The notes: a model not told the origin generated them from the letters alone. A stretch of 12,120 nt of DNA from Flavobacteriaceae bacterium (GCA_015493405.1 WGDF01000275.1:1-12120), one strand, 5' to 3'. Positions 1 to 7,968 are shown, counted from the first letter of the stretch. Numbers and translations: made by a program.

Positions 1-24
1 AGAATTGGTTTTTTTCATAATAAT

Positions 25-52
25 AAAGGAAGCTCTTTCGGGCTTCCTTTTT
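25..52 (+). terminator. Rho-independent terminator, left edge
   Basis: A 9-bp perfect stem (25-33 with 42-50) can be extended by a G-U and a C-G pair over a 4-base loop, and it runs directly into five T on the plus strand (48-52). This best fits the end of a plus-strand gene lying left of the window. On the minus strand the stem is followed by a weaker T-rich stretch, so it may also stop infB transcripts, whose stop codon lies about 40 bases away at 89-91. No other terminator is visible for the rimP-nusA-infB operon. Confidence 0.8.
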
Positions 53-88
53 GTTGTTTGTTGTGTGTGTGCTTGAGTTAAGTATGAT

Positions 89-2929
89 TTATAATTTACG
101 TTTAACTTCGTAGTTTTTATACCCTTCGACAATATCTCCCACTTCTATATTATTATAGTTTTTAATCATCAAACCGCATTCATAGCCTTTAGCCACTTCT
201 TTGACATCATCTTTAAAGCGTTTTAAAGAGGATAATTCGCCATCGTAGATCACGATACCTTCTCTAATAATTCTTACTTTTGAATGACTGAATAGTTTGC
301 CTGTTGTAACCATACAACCGGCAACTGTTCCGATTTTAGATATTTTGAAAGTTTCTCTAACTTCTGCCGTTCCGGTAATTTCTTCTTTAATTTCAGGAGA
401 AAGCATACCTTCCATAGCTTCTTTGACATCATTGATGACATCATAAATGATAGAGTAAGTTTTGATTTGAACTTGCTCTTGTTCGGCAATAGCTCTTGCT
501 GATGCAGAGGGCCGGACATTAAATCCGATAATAATAGCATCGGAAGCCGAAGCCAAATGAACATCGGTATCGGTGATTTGTCCGACGGCTTTATGGATAA
601 TATTGACACTGACATTTTCGGTCGATAATTTTTGTAACGAATCGGAAAGTGCTTCAACAGAACCATCGACATCACCTTTGATGATCAAATTCAGTTCTTT
701 GAAATCTCCCAGTGCAATACGACGACCTATTTCGTCTAATGTAATATGTTTTTGAGCACGCATTTGTTGTTCTCTGATAATTTGATCGCGTTTTTGAGCT
801 ATTTTTTTAGCTTCTCTTTCATCTTCATAAACTTTAAAGCGGTCACCGGCAGTAGGCGCACCATCTAACCCTAAAATACGAACGGGTGTCGAAGGCTCAG
901 CTACTTTAACTTTCTTATCGCGCTCATCATACATTGCTTTGACTTTACCGTGATATTTACCGGCTAGGATATAATCACCCACTTTAAGACTGCCATTTTG
1001 AACGAGCATATCAGCAACATAGCCACGGCCTTTATCTAAGGCAGCTTCTAAAACAGTACCAACGGCATCTCTATTGGGATTGGCTTTTAAATCCAGCATT
1101 TCAGATTCCAGCACAATTTTTTCTAATAATTCATCAACACCTTCGCCTGTTTTGGCCGAGATTTCTTGAGACTGATATTTACCGCCCCAATCTTCTACGA
1201 GAAGGTTCATATTGGCCAATTGTTGTTTGATATTTTCAGGATTGGCAGCAGGTCTGTCAATTTTGTTGATAGCAAAAATCATAGGAACACCGCCGGCTTG
1301 CGCATGGCTGATAGCTTCCTTGGTTTGAGGCATAATATTATCATCGGCGGCAATCACAATAACGGCGACATCTGTTACTTTGGTACCTCGCGCCCGCATA
1401 GCAGTAAAAGCTTCGTGACCGGGCGTATCGATAAAGGTTAATTTTTCACCATTGTCTAAAGCAACTTTATAAGCGCCGATATGTTGTGTGATACCTCCGG
1501 ATTCTCCGGCAACGACATTGGCTTTACGAATATAATCGAGTAGTGAGGTTTTACCGTGATCGACGTGTCCCATAATGGTAACAATAGGGGGACGTTTGAT
1601 CAAATCTTCATCGGCATCTTCTATTTCGACATCTTCAATTTCTTCTTCAGCATCGACAAATTTAACATCATAATTAAATTCATCTGCAACCAAACTCAAG
1701 GTTTCGGCATCTAAACGTTGGTTCATAGTTACCATTAATCCCAGATTGAAACAGGCTGTAATAACTTGCGTAACAGGGACATCCATCATACTGGCCAATT
1801 CGGCTACCGTAATAAACTCGGTAACTTTAAGGACTTTACTTTCCTCATCTTGTTTGATTTGGTCGGCAATGGCTTGTTCTTTTCTTTTTTGTCGGCCCTC
1901 GCGTTTGATTTTAGAACGTTTACTTTTACCACGGCCTTGCAAGCGTTCCAAAGTTTCTTTGATTTGCTTTTGGATTTCTTCTTCGGTGACTTCCTTTTTC
2001 TCTACCGGTTTTTTATAGTTGCCTTTTTTTCCTTTGTAGTTTGACTTGTGTTGACCTTGTGATTTTTCGGAATTTGAAATCCTTCTGCGTTTACGTTTTT
2101 TCTTATTCTTATCGTCAGAAGTCGTTTTTTCTTTTTTCTTAGGTTTTTTGTTAAATTGCGACAAATCAATTTTTTCACCGGTAGATTTGACCCCTTTCAG
2201 TTTTTGATATTGGGTTTTTATTTCAGTTGGAACAACCTCTTTTTCAACTGAAGTTTCTTGAGCAGGCTCTTCTGCCTTCTCTTTAGGTGTTTCCTTAACT
2301 GCTTCCGGTTTGTTTTTCGTTGCCTTGGCTATTTTTTTTGCTTTGGGCTTTTCGACCGGTTGCGCCTCAACCTTTTTAGATTTTTCAGTTTTTTTCGATT
2401 TAGATTTTGCTGAAACTTTTTCTTTTTTATCGGATTCATCAGTCGAAACTCCGGCATCTTTAGGAGATTTGGGTGTTTCTTTTTTAACTTTTGGTGTTTC
2501 CGTTTTTTGGGCAGGGGTTTCTTCAGAAATAGTTTTCTCAACAGTTTTTTGAGGTGTTTCCTTTTTAACGACCGGTTCAGAGGTTTTTTTAGGTTTAGCA
2601 GGTGTTTCAACTTTACCTACAATTTTTGGGCCGGCTAATTTAATCCGTCCCGAAATAACTTCTTCTTTTGGCGCAATAACTTCTTCTTTTTCTTTTCTAA
2701 GTTCTGCTTTGGCTTCATCTTGCTCTTTTTTGATGGTTGCAGATTGGTCTTTAACATTTTTGTCCGACTGAAATTCTTGCAACAATAAAGCATAAGCCTC
2801 CTCAGAAATAGGGGCACGCGGGGTTGCCCGTTTTATTTCGACATCTTTTGATTGTAAAAAATCGACAACGGTTTGCAGCCCAACATTGAATTCAAGCATT
2901 ACCTGTCTTATGGTAATTTTTTTTGCCAT
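89..2929 (-). CDS. infB: Translation initiation factor IF-2
   Basis: IF-2 is the cytoplasmic GTPase that brings initiator fMet-tRNA to the 30S subunit and promotes 50S joining. The protein has 946 residues. An IF2-N module spans about 1-55, followed by a long low-complexity Lys/Glu/Pro linker (about 60-365) and a second IF2-N-like module (about 366-426). The G domain follows: P-loop GHVDHGKT at 454-461, DTPGHE at 501-506, NKID at 555-558 and SAK at 591-593. Domain II, the IF-2 middle domain and the C-terminal fMet-tRNA-binding beta barrel fill the rest. The start MAKKITI is typical for the family, and no Shine-Dalgarno precedes it. It is the last gene of the operon, 60 bases after nusA. The linker is long but normal for Bacteroidota and carries six scattered Glu-Thr-Pro triplets. 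Identification is secure. Confidence 0.98.
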   Translation of the reverse strand: MAKKITIRQVMLEFNVGLQTVVDFLQSKDVEIKRATPRAPISEEAYALLLQEFQSDKNVKDQSATIKKEQDEAKAELRKEKEEVIAPKEEVISGRIKLAGPKIVGKVETPAKPKKTSEPVVKKETPQKTVEKTISEETPAQKTETPKVKKETPKSPKDAGVSTDESDKKEKVSAKSKSKKTEKSKKVEAQPVEKPKAKKIAKATKNKPEAVKETPKEKAEEPAQETSVEKEVVPTEIKTQYQKLKGVKSTGEKIDLSQFNKKPKKKEKTTSDDKNKKKRKRRRISNSEKSQGQHKSNYKGKKGNYKKPVEKKEVTEEEIQKQIKETLERLQGRGKSKRSKIKREGRQKRKEQAIADQIKQDEESKVLKVTEFITVAELASMMDVPVTQVITACFNLGLMVTMNQRLDAETLSLVADEFNYDVKFVDAEEEIEDVEIEDADEDLIKRPPIVTIMGHVDHGKTSLLDYIRKANVVAGESGGITQHIGAYKVALDNGEKLTFIDTPGHEAFTAMRARGTKVTDVAVIVIAADDNIMPQTKEAISHAQAGGVPMIFAINKIDRPAANPENIKQQLANMNLLVEDWGGKYQSQEISAKTGEGVDELLEKIVLESEMLDLKANPNRDAVGTVLEAALDKGRGYVADMLVQNGSLKVGDYILAGKYHGKVKAMYDERDKKVKVAEPSTPVRILGLDGAPTAGDRFKVYEDEREAKKIAQKRDQIIREQQMRAQKHITLDEIGRRIALGDFKELNLIIKGDVDGSVEALSDSLQKLSTENVSVNIIHKAVGQITDTDVHLASASDAIIIGFNVRPSASARAIAEQEQVQIKTYSIIYDVINDVKEAMEGMLSPEIKEEITGTAEVRETFKISKIGTVAGCMVTTGKLFSHSKVRIIREGIVIYDGELSSLKRFKDDVKEVAKGYECGLMIKNYNNIEVGDIVEGYKNYEVKRKL

Positions 2930-2989
2930 ATTATGTTTAATTATTTTCTTTTTATTAATTTGAATTTATGCAATATGGTTGCTATAAAT

Positions 2990-4267
2990 TTATTTTTCGA
3001 ATTCTTCTTTTAGAATTTGTATGACTTCCAAAATAGTTTCTTCCTCTAAATCGGTTCTGCGCACTAAGTCATCGACATCATTAGCCAAAACGCTTTTGGC
3101 AGTATCCAGTCCGATTTTTTTAAATTCTTGAATGATCCATTCATCGATTTCATCACTAAATTCGGTGAGCTCGACATCCTCGTCATCTTGTTCTCTTTGA
3201 ATTTCTATTTCGTAGCCGGTTATATCGGTTGCCAATCTGATATTTTGACCGCGTTTTCCAATAGCTTTAGAAATTTCATCAGGTTTCATATAAACAAAAG
3301 CTGTTTTTTTACCATCTTTATTTTCGCCTAATTCCAATCTTTGAATTTTGACCGGGCCTAAAGCACGTTGGATAAACAGTTTGTCGTTGTCGGTGTAATT
3401 AATAACATCAATGTTTTCGTTGCCCAATTCGCGTACAATACCATGAATACGCGAGCCGCGCACGCCGACGCAAGCGCCGACCGGATCGATTCGATCATCG
3501 TAAGTATCAACAGCAACTTTGGCCTTTTCTCCCGGAATACGGGCTATTTTTTTAACTGAAATCAGGCCGTCAAAGACTTCAGGAATTTCTTGTTCAAAAA
3601 GTTTCTCTAAGAAACGGTTGTCTGTTCGGGACATTATCACGACGGGTTTATTCCCTTTCATATCAACTTTTTCAATAATGCCTTTTATATTATCACCTTT
3701 TCTAAATCTGTCAGAAGGAATTTGTCTGTCTCTGGGCAGAACTAATTCATTACCTTCGTCGTCAATTAAATAAACGGCATTGGGACGCACGTGATGCACT
3801 TCGGCGGTGTAAAGTTCACCTTCCCGTTCTTTAAAGAATTTGTGTAAATTGATAAAATCGAATTCGGTTAACCGGTTTTCAAGGTTTTGTTTAAGAGCAA
3901 TGATAGCACGACGGCCAAGGTTGACCAATTGAAATGGTTCATCAATTTCTTCTTCAACTTCTACGTTAGGGTCTATTTTTTTGGCGTCTGACAAATGAAT
4001 CTCTTGGTACTCATTGATGGGAAACTGGTCATCGGGGATTACTTTTCTGTAAATCCAAATATCCAAATCGCCGCGATCGGGATTAATAATAACATCGAAG
4101 TTATCCTCATCGGGCTCGCTACCGTCTCTTTTCTTCTTGATTATGCCATTTCTTTTGCGCAAAGCGTGAGCTATGACATCTTTTAATATTGCCAATATGG
4201 TGGCTTTGTCAATGTTTTTTTCGTCTTTAAATTCCAGAAAGGCTTCAACCAATTCTTTGTTATTCAT
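2990..4267 (-). CDS. nusA: Transcription termination/antitermination factor NusA
   Basis: NusA binds RNA polymerase near the RNA exit channel and modulates pausing, intrinsic termination and antitermination. The protein has 425 residues: an N-terminal RNAP-binding domain (about 1-125), an S1 domain (about 148-215), then tandem KH domains. The KH signatures are DPVGACVGVRGSRI at 261-274 and KAIGKRGQNIRLA at 334-346. After an acidic spacer (about 360-376) there is one helix-hairpin-helix-like repeat (about 378-423). This resembles a single acidic repeat, against two in the 495-residue E. coli protein and none in the shorter Bacillus protein. It starts 15 bases after the rimP stop and lies 60 bases before infB, the classic order. 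There is no Shine-Dalgarno, so coupling to rimP translation is plausible. Confidence 0.97.
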   Translation of the reverse strand: MNNKELVEAFLEFKDEKNIDKATILAILKDVIAHALRKRNGIIKKKRDGSEPDEDNFDVIINPDRGDLDIWIYRKVIPDDQFPINEYQEIHLSDAKKIDPNVEVEEEIDEPFQLVNLGRRAIIALKQNLENRLTEFDFINLHKFFKEREGELYTAEVHHVRPNAVYLIDDEGNELVLPRDRQIPSDRFRKGDNIKGIIEKVDMKGNKPVVIMSRTDNRFLEKLFEQEIPEVFDGLISVKKIARIPGEKAKVAVDTYDDRIDPVGACVGVRGSRIHGIVRELGNENIDVINYTDNDKLFIQRALGPVKIQRLELGENKDGKKTAFVYMKPDEISKAIGKRGQNIRLATDITGYEIEIQREQDDEDVELTEFSDEIDEWIIQEFKKIGLDTAKSVLANDVDDLVRRTDLEEETILEVIQILKEEFEK

Positions 4268-4282
4268 ATCACTGTTTTATTT

Positions 4283-4747
4283 TTAAAATTTTAGAACCAC
4301 TTTTGCTTCTTTAATGGTTTCAAAAGGAATAGCTTCTTGTTTGATTACGGTAACTTTTCCTTTACCTATTTTTTTAGGTTCTCTTACTTTGTTTTCCAAT
4401 ATTATTTTGGTGCTATCAATGCTTTTTAAGAGGCCTTCTTTTTCACCGGTTTCAGTTTTAACTTTTATTTTTCGATTCAAATTTTTATGAAACTGTCTTT
4501 TAAGATGAAATGGTTTGGTAATGTCAAATGATGAAACGGTTAAAGAAAAATCTGTTTCTTCGCGATCCAAATTGTGTTCTATTTGACGGCTAAAAAAAAC
4601 AACATCATCTATAGTAGCACCGGTATCACTGTCAATTATAATATTGATATCATTATTTTCGGATATTTTAAAATCCAAAATAAAAATATCGGGACGTTCC
4701 TCTAATGCGGCATCTGCTAGTTTGGTAACTTTTTCTTTGAAATTCAT
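4283..4747 (-). CDS. rimP: Ribosome maturation factor RimP
   Basis: RimP assists late assembly of the 30S subunit in the cytoplasm. The protein has 154 residues, the usual size, with an N-terminal alpha/beta domain (about 1-80) and a C-terminal SH3-like beta barrel (about 84-154). The identification rests on size, fold-like pattern, the segment DDVVFFSRQIEHNLD (48-62) and above all its position directly upstream of nusA and infB. The family's hinge motif, usually SSPG followed by a Pro-Leu/Phe, reads SSFDITKPF (72-80) here, so its Pro-Gly is lost. It is the first gene of the operon, with a TAnnTTTG promoter about 65 bases upstream and a terminator-like hairpin in the leader. Confidence 0.93.
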   Translation of the reverse strand: MNFKEKVTKLADAALEERPDIFILDFKISENNDINIIIDSDTGATIDDVVFFSRQIEHNLDREETDFSLTVSSFDITKPFHLKRQFHKNLNRKIKVKTETGEKEGLLKSIDSTKIILENKVREPKKIGKGKVTVIKQEAIPFETIKEAKVVLKF

Positions 4748-4756
4748 TTTATAATT

Positions 4757-4783
4757 GTATAAAAATAGGGGACATCAGTCCCC
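4757..4783 (-). terminator. Terminator-like hairpin in the rimP leader
   Basis: Read on the minus strand, a 6-bp GC-rich stem (GGGGAC, 4783-4778, with GTCCCC, 4773-4768) has a 4-base loop and runs into TATTTTTATA (4766-4757). The rimP ATG is at 4747. The predicted transcript from the promoter at 4811-4818 would begin near 4804, so the hairpin lies inside the 5' leader of the rimP-nusA-infB mRNA rather than after a gene. The short stem and interrupted U tract suggest a weak terminator or attenuator. The plus-strand side has no T tract. That the hairpin can form is seen in the sequence; regulation is inferred. Confidence 0.55.
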
Positions 4784-4810
4784 ATACCACTCTTCTCCAT
4801 AAATTCAGTG

Positions 4811-4818
4811 CAAAGATA
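4811..4818 (-). promoter_or_regulatory. Promoter -7 element of rimP-nusA-infB
   Basis: The minus strand reads TATCTTTG, a perfect match to the Bacteroidota sigma-A -7 consensus TAnnTTTG. It lies 63 bases before the rimP start, giving a leader of about 57 bases. No TTG is present at the expected -33 position. That region instead carries A-tracts on the minus strand (10 A at 4821-4830, 9 A at 4840-4848, 7 A at 4856-4862), which may act like UP elements or curved DNA. Confidence 0.6.
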
Positions 4819-4845
4819 CATTTTTTTTTTAAATGATAATTTTTT

Positions 4846-4872
4846 TTTGAATACATTTTTTTCTTATATTTA
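4846..4872 (+). promoter_or_regulatory. Weak candidate promoter of the UspA gene
   Basis: TTTG (4846-4849) and TATATTTA (4865-4872) resemble the Bacteroidota -33 and -7 elements. The -7 has one mismatch at the final G, and the 15-base spacer is shorter than usual. The end of the -7 is 19 bases before the ATG at 4892. It is the best plus-strand candidate in the divergent region, but weak. Confidence 0.25.
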
Positions 4873-4891
4873 TACCATAAAAAGAAATGTT

Positions 4892-5731
4892 ATGAAAAAA
4901 ATTCTTGTACCGGTTGATTTTTCACCTAAATCTGAAGAAGCTTTAAAAGTAGCTGCTAAAATTGCACGCAAAATAGGCGGTGAAATTTATGTTTTACATA
5001 TTGTGGATATTCCCAATAGTGAAATAGATGTTATTGAAGGTAACCAAGTACCTAAAGGACCAATGGCTATGATGTTGTTTGAAGCAACACACCATAAATT
5101 TGATGACTTTTTAGATAAGGATTACTTAGATGGAATTCCGGTTTATGAACAAGTTATGACAGATTCTCCTGTAGAAGGTATTGCAGATTTTGCCAAAAAG
5201 CAACACATAGATTTTATCATAATGGGCTCTCACGGCACCAGTGGTTTAGAAGAATTTTTTGTCGGTTCTAATACGGAAAAAGTTGTAAGAACTTCTAAAA
5301 TTCCGGTTTTGGTCATTAAAAAACCTGCTTCGGCGTTTAAAATTGACAAGGTTGTGATTGCCGGTAAATTCAAAGGCCAGAATATAAAAGAATTTAAAAA
5401 AATAATGAAATTCTTGAGTATGTTTAAGCCTGAAATCTATTTATTAAGAGTCAATACGATTTCCAATTTTAAATCTTCAAAAGAATTGGATGATATTTTT
5501 GAGGCTTTCTTAAAAAAAGTGCCTGAATATTCTAACTTAAAACCGGTTATTTACAATGATTATACGGTTCAAGAGGGTATTTTTAATTTTGCTGAAAAAG
5601 TAGATGCCGATTTAATAGCCTTAGCCACACGAGGCCGACAAGGTATTATGCACTTTTTGAGTGATAGTATTGCCGAGAATGTTGTTAATGCCGCCAAAAG
5701 AAATATTTTAACTATTAAAGTTGAAAAGTAA
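4892..5731 (+). CDS. Tandem universal stress protein (UspA family)
   Basis: This is a cytoplasmic two-domain Usp protein, a family linked to survival under stress and growth arrest. The exact role here cannot be read from sequence. It has 279 residues from the ATG at 4892, with domain 1 at about 1-144 and domain 2 at about 150-279. Domain 1 begins MKKILVPVDFS and carries a complete ATP-binding G-2x-G-9x-G-S motif (G112, G115, G125, S126). The matching site in domain 2 is degraded (A245, G248, D258, S259), so only domain 1 is expected to bind ATP. An in-frame ATG at 4808 is rejected as start: it overlaps the rimP promoter and adds 28 residues unlike any Usp N-terminus. The gene stands alone, divergent from rimP and followed by a terminator. 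Confidence 0.92.
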   Translation: MKKILVPVDFSPKSEEALKVAAKIARKIGGEIYVLHIVDIPNSEIDVIEGNQVPKGPMAMMLFEATHHKFDDFLDKDYLDGIPVYEQVMTDSPVEGIADFAKKQHIDFIIMGSHGTSGLEEFFVGSNTEKVVRTSKIPVLVIKKPASAFKIDKVVIAGKFKGQNIKEFKKIMKFLSMFKPEIYLLRVNTISNFKSSKELDDIFEAFLKKVPEYSNLKPVIYNDYTVQEGIFNFAEKVDADLIALATRGRQGIMHFLSDSIAENVVNAAKRNILTIKVEK

Positions 5732-5757
5732 AACTCAAATTCTTTTTTAAGTCCATT

Positions 5758-5784
5758 AAAACTGCCTATTTAGGCGGTTTTTTT
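5758..5784 (+). terminator. Rho-independent terminator, likely bidirectional
   Basis: A 9-bp stem with one G-U pair (5758-5766 with 5773-5781) and a 6-base loop runs into seven T (5778-5784) on the plus strand, 27 bases after the UspA stop codon. On the minus strand the same stem is followed by TTTTAAT, so it can also end the convergent rpoN/membrane-protein transcript, whose last stop codon is at 5787-5789. Confidence 0.85.
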
Positions 5785-5786
5785 GG

Positions 5787-6428
5787 TTAAAAATACAACC
5801 AAATAACATAAAAGCTGACGCATTGCATAAGGATACCAATAAAAACACCTCTGAAAAGATCTTTGAAATCATGGGCGTTGAGGTAAAGGCGCGCGGCTAA
5901 AATAAGGCTGGCAATAATAAAAAACACGGCTAAATAATTCAATATATTGATTTGCGTATAGTAACTCCACATGATTAAAAATGTAAGACTTCCGCTTACA
6001 GCCATAGCATGAATGCTGGGTTTTTGTCCAAAAAAATTATAGATAACCAAAGCTGAAATGCCCAAAAAAATACCCAAAAAGAAAGGAAAAAGTTCCATAA
6101 ATTGGTGGTAATGAATGATTTTTTGAAAAATAATTAAATAAACAACAGCCATAATGACCGAGAAAAACAGGCGCTCTTTAGGGTGACTCAATTGATAGCC
6201 GGAAAAACTTTTGGTATAAAACATCAGGCCGAAAAATGCTAAAGGAATAATAATGGAGACCAGCAAGAGATAAAGATTTAAAAAATCTTGATTCTGTTGT
6301 AAAAAATACCGCGTTGTAAAATGAAAATAACATAAAACGGTATATAAGGGCATAAAAACAGGATGCCAAATAAAGGATATCATTTTAGCCGAAAAGTTTA
6401 ACATTTTAGAGGCGCTGAACTTAGTCAT
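5787..6428 (-). CDS. Polytopic membrane protein, PAP2-like
   Basis: The protein has 213 residues, very hydrophobic, with about six membrane segments (roughly 19-36, 53-70, 88-106, 113-132, 142-180 as one or two, 192-212) and no cleavable signal peptide. Two spots recall the PAP2 lipid-phosphatase superfamily. PSIHAM (137-142) stands where PSGH is usual, and ARLYLNAHDFKD (179-190) matches the (S)R-x5-H-x3-D spacing with R180, H186 and D190, followed by G194 and G198. The first PAP2 motif (K-x6-RP) is not clear, so enzyme activity is uncertain. The ATG overlaps the rpoN TGA by one base (TGATG), which implies translational coupling. Best called an uncharacterised PAP2-like integral membrane protein; its substrate is unknown. 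Confidence 0.85.
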   Translation of the reverse strand: MTKFSASKMLNFSAKMISFIWHPVFMPLYTVLCYFHFTTRYFLQQNQDFLNLYLLLVSIIIPLAFFGLMFYTKSFSGYQLSHPKERLFFSVIMAVVYLIIFQKIIHYHQFMELFPFFLGIFLGISALVIYNFFGQKPSIHAMAVSGSLTFLIMWSYYTQINILNYLAVFFIIASLILAARLYLNAHDFKDLFRGVFIGILMQCVSFYVIWLYF

Positions 6429-7873
6429 CAGATTTCTTTTCTCAATCGAGCAACGGGAATGTCGAGTTGTTCCCTGTATTTGGCTATGGTCCGACGGGCT
6501 ATAGGGAAACCTTTCTCTTTGAGCGCTTTGGCTAATTGTTCATCAGTGAGCGGTTTGCGCTTGTTTTCGTTGGCTATTATAGATTTTAAAATATTTTTAA
6601 TTTTTATGGTTGAAACATCTTCGCCTTGGGCATCTTTCATCGATTCCGAGAAAAATTCTTTCAGCAATTTCACGCCATAAGGACTTTGCACATATTTGCT
6701 GTTGGCTACACGGGAAACTGTTGAAATATCCATTTGAATTCTATCGGCAATATCCTTCAGAATCATCGGTTTTATTTGACGTTCATCGCCGGTTAAAAAA
6801 TAATTTTTTTGATAATCGGCTATGGCTGTAATCGTGCGTAAAAGTGTATCCCGTCGTTGGTTTACGGCATCGATAAACCACTTGGCGGAATCGAGTTTTT
6901 GTTTGATAAACATAACTGCATCCTTCTGACTTTTCTCTTTATTTTCCTTATAGCCTTTGAGCATTTCAGTATAAGCCGGAGAAACATGCAAAGCCGGTGC
7001 ATTTTTAGCATTTAGGCTGACTTCCAAATCATCGCCATCAATATTGATGATGAAATCGGGGGTAACATGTTCTACGAATGAGCCTGTTGAATTGAAAGCA
7101 TTTCCGGGCTTCGGATTTAATTTGGTTATTTCATTAATGGCTTCTTTGAGTTGCTGTTCGGTAATTTCAAATTTGGCAATCAGTTTTTTGTATTTTTTAT
7201 TGATAAAATAATCAAAGCCGTTTTCTAACATTTTGATGGCCAATTCGCGTGCTTCATTTGGTTTTTTACGGCGCAATTGAATCAGTAAACTTTCTTTAAG
7301 ATTGCGTGCGCCAACCCCCGGAGGATCCAGTTCTTGAATCAGTTGCAAAACTTTTTCAACTTCTTCTTCAGTTGTCATAATATTGCTTGTAAAAGCCAAA
7401 TCGTCTACAATTTCTATAATTTCACGACGTAAATAGCCATTTTCATTAATGCTACCAATGAGAAATTCGGCTATTTTTCGCCGTTCTTCATTGAGCGGGA
7501 AGGCACTGAGTTGAGATTTTAGATATTGGGTGAAAGTCTCCCCTTGGGCGTAAGGTACTTTTTTATCATCATCATCAGCAGCATAGTTATTGGACTTTAA
7601 GCGGTAATCGGGGATTTCATCATCACTGAGGTATTCATCAACATTAATATCCGGTGCTTCTATAATTTCAGCTTCGTCTTCTAAATCCGTTTGATTATCA
7701 AATTCATCGTTTTCATCTTGTTCTTTACCTTCCTCCAAAGCCGGATTTTCTTCTATTTCTTGTTTAAGGCGCTGTTCAAATTCTATGGTTGGCAACTGTA
7801 TCAGTTTCATTAATTGAATCTGCTGCGGTGTCAGTTTTTGTTGCAATTTTTGATATAATCCTTGTCTTAACAT
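6428..7873 (-). CDS. rpoN: RNA polymerase sigma-54 factor RpoN
   Basis: Sigma-54 directs RNA polymerase to -24/-12 promoters and needs AAA+ enhancer-binding proteins to open them. The protein has 481 residues. Region I (about 1-45) is Gln/Leu-rich, with the segment LTPQQIQLMKLIQLP at 14-28. An acidic region II (about 50-105) follows, then the core-binding domain (about 110-300) with ELDPPGVGARNL at 181-192, and the DNA-binding part with a helix-turn-helix (about 370-392). The diagnostic RpoN box is ARRTIAKYRE at 459-468, one conservative change (Val to Ile) from consensus. It has its own promoter (7977-8009) and a leader of about 97 bases. No bacterial enhancer-binding protein gene is in the window. 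Confidence 0.97.
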   Translation of the reverse strand: MLRQGLYQKLQQKLTPQQIQLMKLIQLPTIEFEQRLKQEIEENPALEEGKEQDENDEFDNQTDLEDEAEIIEAPDINVDEYLSDDEIPDYRLKSNNYAADDDDKKVPYAQGETFTQYLKSQLSAFPLNEERRKIAEFLIGSINENGYLRREIIEIVDDLAFTSNIMTTEEEVEKVLQLIQELDPPGVGARNLKESLLIQLRRKKPNEARELAIKMLENGFDYFINKKYKKLIAKFEITEQQLKEAINEITKLNPKPGNAFNSTGSFVEHVTPDFIINIDGDDLEVSLNAKNAPALHVSPAYTEMLKGYKENKEKSQKDAVMFIKQKLDSAKWFIDAVNQRRDTLLRTITAIADYQKNYFLTGDERQIKPMILKDIADRIQMDISTVSRVANSKYVQSPYGVKLLKEFFSESMKDAQGEDVSTIKIKNILKSIIANENKRKPLTDEQLAKALKEKGFPIARRTIAKYREQLDIPVARLRKEI

Positions 7874-7936
7874 AAATTTTTTCTAAATAAAATATTGGCT
7901 TTCATCTTATTAAACGGTTTATAAAATTACCGCTTT

Positions 7937-7968
7937 GGTTTTTCTGAAGCGAAAACCTTTCAGCTTCA
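7937..7968 (-). promoter_or_regulatory. Structured 5' end of the rpoN leader RNA
   Basis: On the minus strand, TGAAGC (7968-7963) can pair with GCTTCA (7950-7945), and GGTTTT (7957-7952) with AAAACC (7942-7937). The two helices interleave, so they form either alternative hairpins or an H-type pseudoknot. CGCTT (7951-7947) with AAGCG (7935-7931) is a third option. The predicted transcript start near 7970 puts this at the extreme 5' end of the rpoN mRNA. Pairing is seen in the sequence; function is unknown. The connection between the first helix's 3' strand and the second helix's 3' strand is only two bases, which is tight for a true pseudoknot. Confidence 0.3.

Noticed and set aside
1..24. A possible 3' end of a plus-strand gene, with an in-frame TAA at 18-20 just before the terminator
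   Set aside because: Only about five codons are visible, so no product or frame can be supported. The terminator at 25-52 is the only evidence for it.
274..675. Second minus-strand open frame of 133 codons inside infB
   Set aside because: It overlaps the IF2 C-terminal domains in another frame and has no recognisable domain. The infB frame holds all the conserved motifs.
2310..2552. Plus-strand open frame of about 80 codons, Phe- and Ser-rich with apparent hydrophobic segments
   Set aside because: It is the reverse complement of the Lys/Glu-rich IF2 linker. AAA/GAA codons read as Phe/Ser on the other strand, with no promoter or homology.
4821..4862. Homopolymer T-tracts considered as phase-variation slippage sites
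   Set aside because: They lie in a gap between divergent promoters rather than in a coding frame, and one sequence cannot show length variation.
4808..4891. Upstream in-frame ATG that would lengthen the UspA protein by 28 residues
   Set aside because: The extension overlaps the rimP promoter, is Phe/Tyr/Asn-rich from poly-T tracts, and the family starts with the MKKILVPVDFS found at 4892.
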